From positions 62,001 through 126,000 of the forward strand of contig KV419449.1 of NCBI GenBank assembly GCA_001630475.1: a DNA stretch of 64,000 bases. The letters run 5' to 3'. Within the stretch, counting starts at the first letter, position 1; the number at the start of each line of letters is the position of its first letter. Source of the stretch: Sistotremastrum niveocremeum HHB9708 (lineage: Eukaryota > Basidiomycota > Agaricomycetes > Sistotremastrales > Sistotremastraceae). Below are positions 11,438 to 23,206 of this stretch, piece by piece. Both the position numbers and the translations under genes were made by a program. The notes below the pieces were generated by a model, which made no database searches, was not told where the DNA came from, and was given only the letters and a program-made list of their open reading frames with translations.

Positions 11438-12439
11438 CATCAGCAATCCGGGTTCCTGGGGTCATAGCCGACCATAGCCGACCATAGCGAAACATAAAGA
11501 AGGTCTCGATTCTATTGAGCCCCAAATAAATCGAATTTCTCAGAAGCCTCTGGACCGCCTCATAGTGTTCCATAGAAACGTGTCCACGTTCCATAGTGTT
11601 GTGTGGGAACATTATCCCCATTTATAGCAGTGCATAGTAATCGAAGTCAGCTTTAGAAGACTTCTTAGAGGAAGGAAGCTACAACCGAGTGCTTTAACAA
11701 AAAGACGACTTATTCTAGAGTTCTTGTAACCGAAGGCCCGCTCTCCGGGGTGTCCCAAACTAAGGTACTTTTCTCAGGAGGCTCTATAGCAACTGGTGCG
11801 TGGGTTAAAGCACTCCAAAGATCCCGAAGAAGCCGATTAAGCGCTCCAAAGAGCCAGGCGGCTTCTGTAAAGCACTCCATAGTTGCCGGAGAAGCCCATC
11901 GAGAGTTTCAAAGATCCATGCAGCACGGCAAAGAAAGCTGTCAATAGAAAGCCTGTACATTACATGTAGTTTGTGCCCTTGATCTCGAATGCCCTCAGTA
12001 CCCAACCTGCTGACAGTGCACCGTTCTCGCCAGTGGGTTCACGTGTCCGCTGCGGGGTTCCACATTAGTATCAGGGTCCGATTTTTTTTGTAGACGAAGT
12101 TGTTGACATTCCGCTACTTGAAGAATCGCAAGTGCACCACAGTTTGAACGAGTACGCAATGCGTGATTATTGGAAGCGTCGCTACAACGTTTAGCAGCTC
12201 TTCCGCCGGTGCAACAAGAAACGCGGCGGAGAGGCCTCAAGAGAGTGGGGTATGACTCAAGTACGAAGAACCGTTGAGCCAGGAATGAGCACGTGGATAC
12301 AAAGAGGATGGATTTGGGGATAGTAGTACAGAAAACAGAGAAAACACTAGCATGACTGGCGTGACGATAATCGAACGTATCTTATTGAGATAGTCAGGAT
12401 GCGTCGGAGGAGAGAACGGAAAGAGAACGTACGAAATGA
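11438..12439. repeat. Left arm of the Plavaka element with subterminal repeats
   Basis: Read on the plus strand, the first ~520 bp hold about nine copies of a CCATAG/CCAAAG motif, for example ACCATAGC three times near 11461-11490, TTCCATAG near 11567 and 11589, and CTCCAAAG or CTCCATAG at 11812-11885. The right arm carries the same motif in the reverse orientation. No gene is visible in the arm. Confidence 0.6.
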
Positions 12440-12920
12440 TCATTCATCAACAACCATGCGATCAGCCAGATCGACAACCTCCCCGACCTCCATATCCATC
12501 GCCTCGTCATCCGTCTCAAAAACCACGTCCATCACATCCTCCTCGACCCCTTCCTGTCCGATAGCATCCATGAACTCCTGAGCGTGACCCGCATCGACGT
12601 CCATCATATCCGACACGCCAGCTGCCGCGACAGTCTCGTCGGCGTCATCGACATCCATCGCGCTAGAGTCGTGAGGGGTCGGAACGAAGTCGCCGACAGT
12701 GGGGGTTCCAATGGCCGGAGAATAGACTGCTGCTGAAGGGAGATGAATATCGAATAGCACGGATTGATGTGAATCACTCCACCTGTGATGTAGAATACTG
12801 ATAGTGCGTGTGAGCAACGTTCGGTAAAAGCCATTGGAATCACTCACCGAAAAGATAAATCCTAACAAGGACTGCGCCGTTCTGCGCTGGCGCAGAATTT
12901 GAAGAACTGGAGCTTGACAT
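12440..12920 (-). CDS. Small acidic hypothetical protein in the transposon
   Basis: A two-exon model starts at the ATG at 12920 (MSSSSSSNSAPAQNG), uses a GTGAGT donor and a CTTCAG acceptor, and ends at 12440, giving roughly 125 residues. The phase fits only this acceptor among those nearby. The C-terminal half is strongly acidic with recurring MDV units (MDVDDADE, MDVDAG, MDVVFETDDEAMDME). I recognise no family. It is co-oriented with the transposase and the coiled-coil gene, so it may be an accessory gene of the element. A low-complexity spurious frame is possible. Confidence 0.4.
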
Positions 12921-13895
12921 AGCGTGGACTCAAGCGCAATTTGTGACTAAAGATACTCGAGTCGTCGAAATCGGAGTCGGAGGTCTTGGGGAACGTGACT
13001 GTGACGCTCGTGAGCTACCGAGGGCTGACTGGGGGCTGAGGCGAGTTGGAGGGGACTCACCGAAGTCATGGGTGAACCTATCGATTGATCAAACGGGTGG
13101 TCCATTCACCAGATCGATTTTCTTCGATTTCTTTGTCGGGCAAGGAGGTTCGACGGCATAGTCTTGTTTTAGGCACTCAAGAGAAACGTCCAAATACGTT
13201 GACCTGGGCAGAAGAGGTAAGGAACGATCGCGCAAAAGAACAAGTGGTCTTACAACCTCCAGGCAAAAGGTGATATTGGTGTAAGTGATCGACTTGTACT
13301 CTGTTCCACCCAGAGATGGTCTTCCACTATTAAACCACACCAATAATGTAGATCTTATATGCCTAGACCAGAAATCGTCAGACACATTCATGATTGGCAC
13401 CATCCATTGTAGGGGGTTAAGTCCTGATCAGCAGCAGCAGCTTCCAGAACATCTCGCTATTCGGATTGTTTAGAATCTTGTCTGCATTTGGTTTTTCCAT
13501 CCAAATAAAATTCTCCGTGGAAGTGCAAGTCTGGACAGCAGTGACTGAGACATAGATGGAGGATGGAAGGTTTGTCTTGGTTTCGCCGGACTTCTCCGCT
13601 TGCCTCAGGCAAGTTCGAGGGATATTTTCGGAGTTCAATTGAAATTCAATCACGTGTTCAGATCACTGCGCTCAAAAGCAATGATAAACTCATTAACAAG
13701 TACGGATCAGACACCAGGTAACAGGAAAGATTTGAATTGTGACCATACAACAACAGCAGATGGATCCCGAAAGAATCATGGAAAGAATCGTTCATGGAAA
13801 GAAAAGGCGACATATAATCCAGTTGCTTATGGGTGATCGCTGATCAATGACAATGAACAACACATTTGAGTCAAAAGAAGTGAAATGGAAAAGAT
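12921..13895. other. Spacer inside the Plavaka element
   Basis: About 1 kb with only short, unconvincing open frames on either strand. I see no recognisable gene, repeat or RNA here. Confidence 0.4.
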
Positions 13896-14744
13896 TTACT
13901 GCGCAAGAAGGTCTTCATCAGGCTCACCCTCCCCGTCATCACTGGGATCATCCTCGTCATGGGCGACAGGATGTAGGGTCTCTCTTTCAACATCTAATCC
14001 GAAGCCCTTCAAAGTGACTCGCAGTGTCCCGACTTCTTGTTCGGCCAGGTCCAACTGCCTTTGGCTGGACTCGATTTTGGATTGCTGCTTGTGGAAGAGA
14101 TCTAGAGTCGCCCTGGCCTGTTCCTGATAAGTCGCAAGCACATCACGAAGGTCTGTGGAGCGCTGGCGCGCGGATGCCAGATTAGCGCGTGCCGTGGCGA
14201 TTTCAGCGATTGGATCAGTCGACATGAACTGCGGATAGGTTTAATTGTATGATGCAAGTGATAAATATTTGCGAAGACGTACGAAGTCTGCCTCGGCGGT
14301 GGACACGGCACTCCCTGGCATAATACCAACAGTCTGTCTTTGATCTTGAACATAGGACCGTAGAGGACTGATAGGGTTGTTTAACGAGCGCGGGGTGATC
14401 ATCAACTTTCTCAGGTTGTCGAATCGCTCTGCGGATTCGGAGAGTGGGGTTCGTGGCGTAGACGGAGCTTGTCGGGGGTATGGATTGTAGGAAGAGGAGT
14501 GGGTATTGCGGGGACTGCAAGTCGTTGTGTGGAAACGAGGCTGGCTTACTGCCAGTACCTGATCGTACTGAGAGGGAGGACTGGATAGTCCAAGTTGAGG
14601 AGTCAAGTGATCCATTTTGGGCGCTCTGTTGAGCGACGCTCTTTTGGCGGGATAAGGAGTTTCCATGATCGCTTTGAGTGATTCTGGTGAACACGAACGA
14701 GGTGGTTGAACCGTTGAACGAGCACGTGACGTTCGCCGCGTCAT
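13896..14744 (-). CDS. Coiled-coil protein encoded just downstream of the transposase
   Basis: Two exons, 14744-14283 and 14228-13896, give 264 residues (154 + 111 codons with the stop), joined by a 54-bp GT-AG intron in phase 0. The ATG at 14744 (MTRRTSRARS) is the first in-frame ATG; an upstream TTG is unlikely. Residues 1-150 are Ser/Pro/Arg-rich and disordered (TPRTPLSESAERFDNLRKL near 109-127). Residues about 160-235 form a long coiled coil (LRDVLATYQEQARATLDLF, SQRQLDLAEQEVGTLRVTL). The tail is acidic. The gene ends the same strand as the transposase and lies only 120 bp beyond its stop, so it may be a second gene of the transposon. I know of no function. Confidence 0.6.
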
Positions 14745-14863
14745 GGAAGTTTTCTCAGTCACACTCAACTTGACGTCTTCTCTCTATAATTCTTCAATAT
14801 TAATGCGAAGTGTGTGAGTTACTAGTAGTACAGGCTATGAGAGATGTTTTGGAAGCTACAGAA

Positions 14864-17800
14864 TCACGTTTTATCTAATCGAAAAAAAAGATCTTTTGAA
14901 GAAAATTTATTTAACCAAAATTCCGCGCTTCGCTCCATAGCCGTATGAACCGTTAAAGTCGGTTCTGCGATTCCTCCAAAGCGAGGTATCAGCTCGGCAG
15001 GCATCCTAATATTACGGACATCAACAATGCCGCCCATCCTGCCCCCACTCGTCCGAAGCGCTCTTCGAAGCGCAAACATGCCCGTCAGCAAGTTTGGTGC
15101 TCGTCTGGAGCGCTTATCTGCTTGGACTTGAGGAATGATGTCGAAGCGTTCCACGTAGGCTAAGTGAGGATGAAATTGTATCAGACTTGAAGAATTTTCC
15201 CATATGGGCATAAATAATAGCCGGATTTGCCCTACAAAGTGTTCTAGCGCAATCTTTTAGCATAGACACAATGACCGAAAGCATTGGCACCAACCTTTCT
15301 TAACATCCAAAGTCCCGTCCCAAGATTCCTGGAATTTCCGGCTGTTGATGATTAAACACGTGTCGAAACGCCCCTTCGGTAGGTCGTCGCAGCGCCCTGC
15401 AGCTTGGACACTCCGAGCGTCTTGAACTCGGCCATTGACATCGTACGTCTGAACCTTGACTGTATACCAAACATGGATGTGTGTGAAGCCTAATGGAGCG
15501 TCAAGGTCAGGTTGTCGAGCCCCACCAATCAGCCAAGTCTTCTCAGTTTGAGGTCCGTAAAATTCGAGACAAGCTGCGCGAAGATCTGGAAGGCGGAACC
15601 GGGCTGAAGCCTCTTCAATGCTGAGTGTTCTCACATCTGGCTCGTAATTGAAATGGAAAGCTGTCGAAGGGGTTGAGAAAGAGTAGGGTACCCTAGACCG
15701 ATCGCGAGCAGTGAGAGTGCCTAAATTGGCAACCCTCAATTGCGTGGCTCTTTGTGCATCCGCGAAGTAGTCAGTGATCGTGCGTCTCGGGGCATTCAAG
15801 TCCTCATCTTCTATCTCTGTGGGTGATAACGTGAACGTGCAGTCGTCCAAGTCGGCTTCCGAGTCCTGGCTTTCGTGGCTTTGCGAGACCGTATTTCGGA
15901 AGATGGCGCCGAATTTGGGGAGTTTTCGCCTCCGATTGGAGGGCGAGACAAGTTTGTGGCGGTGTTTTTTCCTGCGTCGAACCAATTCCAAAGTCACGAA
16001 GGTCGTGAAAGACCTAGTTCGTTCTTTTCTGTCCATATGTCGACAGATGAAACCGGAGAAGTTTTTGCCTCGAGGAGTTCGTTCATATGGTCTTTTGACC
16101 AGTTCGATGTGGGCGCTCTCGGTGCGGTCAGTTGACCATTGGTGACACGCACCACTGAGGCGCACACTGCGGACGAAGTGATGGAAGCGCTCGATTTTAG
16201 GGATTGCCCATCCTTCGACTGTGCGATATTTTGAGTCAGAGATTACGTCTTTATGTTGATGGAATTCAGCGAGAGCCGACTCAATCTTAACGATGTCGGA
16301 TTCTGAGATGTGTTCGGACTGGATGCGATAGCGGAAGTCCATCAGTGCACGGACTGCTGAGACGAACCCTTCAGGTACGTCGCCATCAATCACAGCCACC
16401 AACGACTTTTGGATGTCCCGCTGCTCGCGTCCAGTACACTGTTTAAGACCTGCAACCCCCCGATTGAAGTGGCGGATCCCAATTCGCGGCTGCAGAAGGC
16501 CATAACGGAAATTCAGCTCCTCCTTTCCGAGAGCTGCGATCGCCCATTTCACCTCATGATCCCAAAATTCCTTATGCAGACCATGTAGTGCGTCGGGAGT
16601 GAGAAAATTGAAAGGGTCACTGTGAGCCCAATCACGCCAGAATGGTTCTGAGACCCCACTGAGATGATATTTTTTGCAAGCCTTAGCGAAACCCTTGATG
16701 TCATCAGGGTCGACACCAGAATCGATAACTTTCTGGATAGCAGCCAATGTCATGGCGCCGGTACGCGGTGGGTGTGCATTGGCATCTCCAAATTCTTCCC
16801 GGAGGGCGGTAGTGGTAGCAGAGGTACTGTGCATGATCCCAGCTAGGGTGTGGACCTCAGGTAAATCAGCCATAACTGATGCAAGAGGTGTGTAGAAGTT
16901 GCGGACTCGTCCAACAGCATCCGACATGAGATGACCAGAACGCGCCGCTTTTTTCAAGTTAACAGATACCAAGTCGTACGTCTTGTGCAAAATTCGTTGC
17001 TCGAGTACTGCGCACACTTTCCGTGCCTTGGCGAGGTATTTTGGGATGGGGATGAGAGCCGCTAACATGAAAGCGTGCGCTGAGAGTGCATTTCGAGTAC
17101 TTGATTTGATCGCGGTGGTGGATATCGTGAGAGGATGAGCACAAGCATTTCCAGTGCCTCGGGATAGCTGAGTCTTGTCAGAAGACAAGATTACACCCGC
17201 CTGAGCGGCTCCGGCAGGAAGCGCCTTCTATTGCAAAACTTTCGGTCAATACCTGCGTTGCACAAAGTGATGTCAATTTACCTGGCACTCCCACGCCAAA
17301 TCAGCTGTAGTGTATTCACTGAACACACGATTCGAGAGTTTCCCCGTCTTTGGATCCATGGTCTCATATTCTTTTCGAGGGACAAGATCTAGCTCGTTCA
17401 CGAATCTAGGGTCTGCAATCAAGCTTTCGAGACATTCTAGGCCGTCTCGATAATAGACTATGATGGGTTCCTCGGTTGAGTATCCGGGAAACACAAATGT
17501 TTCCCATTTCCACGAAGGACCCTGCGGCAATTGCTCAAACAGTTGCTTCATCGCCTTTGCCGTCTTGAAGGAAAGATCTAACTCTCGAATCTGAAGAGAG
17601 CGTTTATATTCTGAATTAATTGACTGAGCTCACAGACTTACGATTTCAAGCTTCAAGATCCTGTCAATTGCACCTGCCGAGATATCGAGATCGTCAAAGA
17701 GCAAAGCTAATTCGGCTTCTTTCCTTGATTTGAATGGAAAGTAAATGTTGGACTTTCGTTCGTCATCTTCAGCGTTGCTGTGAAAGCGATTACGGAAAGT

Positions 17801-18453
17801 GCTCCCATCGTCACGGAGAATGGTCGCGGCTCCTGTAAACTCTTGTACGTACAATCCCTTTGCATTCTGCGTCGGCGTCTGAGGTTGGGTGGGCATCGTC
17901 GGGGTCTCATGTGGTGTGCTTGCTTCAGGAGTGTCGTCAAGATGCATCGGAGATTCTGGTCGAGGGGAGAAATCTCGATGCGGGGAGAGAATCGCAGGAC
18001 TCGAGTGATGAGAAGCAGAGTCTTCACCAGAGAGCTCGGGAAGGGGTTCGTGCTCTGCAGGTGTTCCCTGCTCTCGAGCTCTGGATCGATAAGCTAGTGA
18101 GGTTGTAGGATCGACATCCATTCGCTGAAGAATTTCGAAAGCAAGAATTGCGTCTCTTTGAGACTGCTCAGGGAGTGAGCCAGCCTCAGGCTGATCATCG
18201 TCGAAAATTCCTGTCGAAATTGCATCAAGATCACAGAGAAGGTAAAGCAAGAAAATGAAATCCTACCGTGAAGCTCGTCTCTTGATTGAGCCTCCACGTC
18301 GTACTTCGCGAGTTGTGGAGGGTCGTCTCTCAACTGATTGCGAAATTGGTAACAGTGAGACAGAGGTTGTGCGAGATGACGTGCCACGGCGCTCGGATTA
18401 GCGAAGGGTTTACCACAGTCATAACAGGGAAAGAGTTTCAGGGCCCTTGGCAT
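14864..18453 (-). CDS. Plavaka-type transposase (CACTA-like)
   Basis: Five exons (18453-18267, 18210-17642, 17590-17282, 17224-15295, 15243-14864) splice in frame to 1,124 residues. The N-terminus has a C2H2-like finger (CYDCGKPF, then RHLAQPLSHC, residues about 9-34). Then come a disordered linker and the Plavaka hallmarks: YFPFKSRKEAELALLF near 220, a YYRDGLECL segment near 293, and VILSSDKTQL with Asp at about 371. After these come HSDPFNFLTPDALHGLHKEF near 575, HFNRGVAGLKQCTGREQRDI near 610, and QWSTDRTESAHIELVK near 720. The C-terminus shows GQIRLLF, RFDIIPQ and a terminal block ending LNKFSSKDLFF. These conserved blocks identify the family; the acidic residues are candidates for the DDE site. 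No frame break is seen, so the enzyme may be active. It should bind the element ends and cut and paste the element. Confidence 0.85.
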
Positions 18454-19123
18454 AGCGAGTCGATCAGCAGCTGAGTTAGGAAATCCTGCGTAGAATAGAC
18501 GTCGGCGATCAAATTCGATCAGAGGTCACGTTAGACTCAGAATTGCCGAGTTTCCACGCATTCGGCTAAAAACTTGAGTCTGAGTCACGCTCCACGTATC
18601 GCTGCAGACCGTTTGGCCGCTGCTCAGCTCTCAAATCCAATGTCAGCTGACGGAAAGCAACACATTCCTGCGAAAGAATCACCAGTGACCACGTTGAATT
18701 CGATGGAGAGGAAGCAATATCAATGGAATGCTCACCAAAACTCATCGAAGTCCGTGAAATCTCCTTCCTATGATCATTTCTAACCTGTGGTGGTGTTTCT
18801 CTTAGGCACATTCTGTTGGCTCTTGCTCATATCCAACATCGCTTATTTAAGGGGATCGAAACTTCCGGATTTTTTGGCAGTGTTGAGGTGCGGGCAGGAA
18901 TTGGTTTGGCTCCTGTGTCTAAAGGTCCTTTGACGAGGTTGATGACATTGATGGACATGGTGAGCTGATGAGAGTTCTCCGCTACCCCCCTTTGATGTTC
19001 TGTACTCCGCAAGATTCGAGCTTCTGAATCTGCCTTGAATATTCTGAACGGATACGCCGGAGGAAACAAAGGCGCTCGGCCCATCAAATTCGCGCCACAC
19101 CTGGAATCGCTATCCAGCTCGCA
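18454..19123. other. Divergent spacer between minus-strand transposase and plus-strand cargo
   Basis: This stretch probably carries the promoter of the transposase and perhaps the 5' part of the first plus-strand gene. Open frames are present on both strands but none matches a family I know. No repeat was recognised. Confidence 0.35.
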
Positions 19124-20211
19124 ATGGCCGTTGGGTTTGCTATTCGAAATCATCGATGCCGGGGCGCTCGAGGTACATTTGGATCCAATAAGTCCAGTAG
19201 AACGTTGACAAACGCTGCGCAGGCTCTCAAATTCTTCCTCGAACAAACCGACAAACAATCACTCTTGAGTGATTTCATAGACGGTCGAAAATGGACAGAC
19301 TGCAAGTTGGACATAAACGAATGGCAGGAGGTTCTAAATGTTGCGAAAATTGTGGAGGTGAGCCCGCTCATGTCAATTCAATTTCAACGAGATCCCATCC
19401 TCTCACCGCTTCACAGCCATTGTATGACTATGCTCTGTCATTGTGCTCCGGACCCCCTCCGACTTTTGGCCAGTGCTTATACGGACTCCACAATGCGAAA
19501 AACTTGACCATTAATCATGTCAAACATCTGTGCAAGGAAGCCAGTCGAAGGAGACAATGTGAGCCGTGGTACGAAGGAGCTCTTGAAGATTACATGGCTG
19601 AGTTGCAATCATGGCCAAAACATTCGCAAGCGCAGCAAGAATTATTAGCCGCGATGTGTATGTAGCCGGATCGTCGGTTTCTCCTTTTGTTCGAGAGCAC
19701 CTGATCAATCTTACGCATTCCAGATCTGCACCCCGCATTCGGTGTAACGTATGTCCGAAAGCTGTGCAATGAAGATGAAGCGAAGGAGACCGAAAAAAGG
19801 ATTGTCAAATTGGTGCGGTATAAAAGCTAAATCTGATTCCTCGAGCCAATTCTCTTATCATCATTCTCATTCAGGCCCTTGTCTTCAATAGTCTGATCGG
19901 AACTGAGGCTCGGCGTCGACAGGTGTGGGATGAAATCGACTCGTATTCTGCGGAGCCGCCCATCCGTTTTCTCCTCGATGCGGCAGACTGGTGGCATAAT
20001 GAGGTAAGTCTGTTTTTCCGGATTGGTGAAAGAGGACCAGAAGACTAATATTATTGTCTCACTTCAGCCTCGGTGGCCCCTCCTAGCAAAGGTAGCTGCC
20101 GTCTATTTTGCCTTTGACAGTGGGAAATCTCGTTCCAATCCGGTGCAAACACGTGCGAACTTGAAGCCTCTTCGTCGGCAGGCTGCTATGTTCGTGGGAC
20201 CTCAGGCTTGA
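19124..20211 (+). pseudogene. hAT-transposase-like gene 1 (partial or diverged)
   Basis: At least four exons can be traced. The first gives AAQALKFFLEQTDKQSLL and KLDINEWQEVLNVAKIVE. A 3' splice near 19420 leads to PLYDYALSLC and, further on, LTINHVKHLCKEASRRR. Another leads to LHPAFGVTYVRKLCNEDEAK. The next exons give FLLDAADWWHNE and PRWPLLAKVAAVYFAF. The order NEW..., LHP..., WW...RWPLLAKVA follows the catalytic-core and C-terminal dimerisation pattern of hAT transposases. The usual motif that follows this point in hAT proteins is not recognisable, and I find no N-terminal zinc finger or clear start. It is therefore either a decayed transposase or a diverged derivative. It lies divergent to the Plavaka transposase inside the larger element. 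Confidence 0.45.
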
Positions 20212-20462
20212 AATGTGCGGAATAAAGATACCAGTTAATACTATGCTGCATAATTGTGTCGTTATTCTGTTTTGAAACATGATAAGCGTATTTTGAAAGA
20301 CGATGCACTGTGTACATGTTCGACTCCGAAAATAGCAGTGTGATTCGCCTGTCAAAGCAGCTGCTATAATTTGCTCGGATAAATCCGAGAAATCATCGAG
20401 TGCTCCAGCTACGTGCCTTCCCGCGTCTAAGTAAACTGCGCCCTTGGGCCACGACCTGCACA

Positions 20463-22764
20463 ATGATTGTCCCAGATTCAGGTACCCTCTCACACTGGCC
20501 TTAATTTGTTTCCCGTCGTTGAATTTTTGATTTCAGTCATGCTCAGGCTGGAAAATGACTCTGCTCAGGCTGGACTGGATATCGTGGTTTTATCCCATGG
20601 TGTTGAAGAACTTCGCCTCAATAACGATGAAGCGGCCAAATCTGGTGTGATCGCCGCTGAGGGAAGCTCTGAAGGCTCGGCGTCGTCTATTATGGCGGAA
20701 GCGCCCCATGAGCCAGAAAAGTGGGGTCAGGCGATCGATGATCATCATGATCGCGAATCGGGGTGAGAATATCTAAGTTATTCTCGGACAATCTCCCCAG
20801 CACCAACTTTTGTTCCTAGAAGCTCTAACATAGGTGGCTCACGCGTGGGCTTCAGTTATCCATCGGAAGAATACCCTCCGCTACTCGGCGAAAACCTACA
20901 ACTTCCTCTGCCAGGCGAAAACATACCTCTTATGTTTGTCAGGTTCGTTGAATTCTTTATCGAAGATCAGCAGGCGGTTCTCATCTTCAGGACTCGCATT
21001 TAGTGCATTGATCGAACTCATCGACAGGGCTGTTGACATCATCGCCTTGGGGGAGGAGAGTCATCCGATATCCCTCCTTGTGATGCTGTACTGCAATTGG
21101 TCCAACAATTTGGAGCGCAGGTGAGTTCAGTCTGTCCCTCAATTGCACTATGTATAGTGTTCTGAGGTCCAGTCACGACTGGACTTTTGACCCCCGGAGG
21201 GTGTGACTGGCAACTGCCGGTCCGGTTGCCGTCCAAAATTTGGCGTGACTGGCAACTGCGACTGCGGTTGCGGTCCGGCGACCGGTCACGGCTGCGACCA
21301 GTTGCGCAACCAGTCATGGCCACTTTTTCCAGTCACAACTGGTCTTTCATCAGTATTTTAATCATTATTATATTATATATACTGTATATACACCTCATAT
21401 GGTATGTTAGATGCATATAGAGACCAATATATACCAGATATGTCACTATAAACACCCATTTGAGACCCAAAATACCCTCTGGGTACCCTGGTTGGGGACC
21501 CTTAAGGGTCCTCAGTTGCGACCACAGTCACGACCGGTCATGACTGCAGTTGCCGGTTGCCTGATTTTCCAGAAACCTAGGCGACCGGCAACTGCGGTCC
21601 GGTCACGGTCCGGTTGCGACTGCCGGTTGCCACCGGTCACGGCAACTGGACCTTGGAACACTAACTATGTAGCTCATTCCCACCCTTCCGCTCGGTTCAG
21701 CTTCGCACGAATGATGATTTCTTCGACCAACTACGCCGAATTGCAAACGACGCCCGTCTACCGGTTCCAACGCCGTCTCCAAACTCAGAGCAGCTGACAG
21801 CACACCAAATCTACGGACTGAACAAATGGTTCCTCTCTCAAAAGTCGGTTCGTTTGCCCCTTCATATTCATACCTTTGTTGTGTGCTTGACATCGCTGTA
21901 ACAGCTTTGGTTAGAAGTGTTCAAAGGTCCGATGATCAAGCAAGATCAAAGGATGTGCGATGACGATTGGGAGTCTCTCCGAATGATTACCGACATGCTC
22001 GAGGTGAGATCAGCGTGAGAGAAACGGGTACACAAACTCACTGTCTAGCGGCCTTAGGAAGGGTATCTCATCCGCGAAGCTCTGGTAAATCATATGAATG
22101 GAAAACCCGATCTGGTCGATGCAATCAACCTCGTCGAACAGCTAGTAGAATTCTGGCAAATGCACGCGTCAATTCTGAGCAGGCGTTCCTCATGTCATCA
22201 TGCTTCGGAACAACTGGCATTTTGGCCAAGCGCGCTACCTTTGACCGGACCGATGTACATGGCGCTCTGTAAGTTCCTTATTCTTACTGTCTTGGTCAAA
22301 TTACCGATGATTCTCAAGATTTTACACCGGATCTCACCGCATCCTTCCTTACCTCGCGATGGGGGGAGGTACAGCTTGCAAAAGACCACAGTTATTTATG
22401 TCAAACTGTGAGTCTTTCGCTTTTGAGACTAACTTTATCCTGAAAAAGTGTTTCCTTTAGGTATTTTCGTTCAGCCGGATACTCCGTCACGCGGGTTTCA
22501 TAAACAAGTCAACACCAGCTGAGATCCAGGCCGACTCAGAACTCCGACACTATCGTTCTCTGGTTGCTGGGTTTGAGCCTTCTGTTTTCTTGCATGCTGC
22601 GGACTTCTGGAAGGTAAGAATTTTCATCCAGCGCTTAAAAAATCGGCCTCATCGATCTACAGTCCGTTGAGCCTAAATTCCCAATCCTCGCTCGTATCGC
22701 TCCGTTCTATGTTCAGAATGTTCTACCGTCCGCAGACCCGAGTACCGTCTCCGAGTCGAGTTAG
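20463..22764 (+). pseudogene. hAT-transposase-like gene 2 (multi-exon, start uncertain)
   Basis: A plausible start at 20463 (MIVPDS, GTACCC donor, CAG acceptor) leads into an acidic, Ser-rich segment and GFSYPSEEYPPLLGENL. Later exons give YGLNKWFLSQK, LWLEVFKGPMIKQDQR, VNHMNGKPDLVDAINLVEQL and YFTPDLTASFLTSRWGE. The last exons give FLHAADFWK and SVEPKFPILARIAPFY, ending with a stop at 22762-22764. The FW...KFPILARIA block parallels WW...RWPLLAKVA of the preceding gene and resembles the hAT C-terminus. I could not join the exons around 20940-21120 in one frame, so the gene may be damaged. A hAT-type MITE (21155-21663) sits in one of its introns. Confidence 0.4.
21155..21663. mobile_element. 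Non-autonomous hAT-type element (family 1, copy 2)
   Basis: Flanked by the 8-bp repeat ACTATGTA (21147-21154 and 21664-21671). The ends are inverted (TAGTGTTCTGAGGTCCAGT and the complement of TAGTGTTCCAAGGTCCAGT). The interior has the same GCAACCGG/CAGTCACG-type repeats and the palindromic ACCCTTAAGGGTC landmark as copy 1 at 8943, but in the opposite orientation. Its insertion site lies in a GT-AG intron of the hAT-like gene 2 (donor near 21121, acceptor near 21700), so the host exon sequence is spared. It has no coding capacity. Confidence 0.85.
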
Positions 22765-23206
22765 ATTTGAGGTCTTGGTTTTCGTAAGAGTCGTACAAAG
22801 GCCTAAAAGATCACAGCTCCTTTCTCTCCTGATAGTTGACCTTTGTCAACTCTCGCGACTGTCTACTAATTAGGCTAGAATCTATTGTGAACACTCAGTA
22901 ACACCAGTGATTCAGTTGATTCAGTTGATTCAGTTGCCTCCATATTATCGGTGTTATTTTACAAGGATCAAAAATTGGCTAGACACAATGAGTGCCTCAA
23001 TATATCCCCCCTGTGAATACAAAGCAGGGTTCTATCTGGAATTGAAATCGTCGTACAGGCATTTCGTCAGCATCGTGTCGGTCAGCTCCCTCGGCTAAAG
23101 TAGCAGCTGCCGGCAGAGTAAAATCGGAGTGCTAAACCTGCTGTACATTAGGCGTCGGAATTTGAATTGGGCACCCTTGTTTCACCCACCTGCTATTCTT
23201 CGTCAC
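22765..23206. repeat. Spacer with a short 9-bp tandem repeat
   Basis: At 22909-22935 the unit GATTCAGTT occurs three times in a row. Otherwise this is the stretch between the hAT-like gene and the DUF6532-like gene and holds no gene I can support. Confidence 0.6.

Noticed and set aside
18827-19258. Minus-strand open frame of 143 codons near the transposase start
   Set aside because: It overlaps the plus-strand hAT-like gene on the opposite strand and shows no family resemblance.
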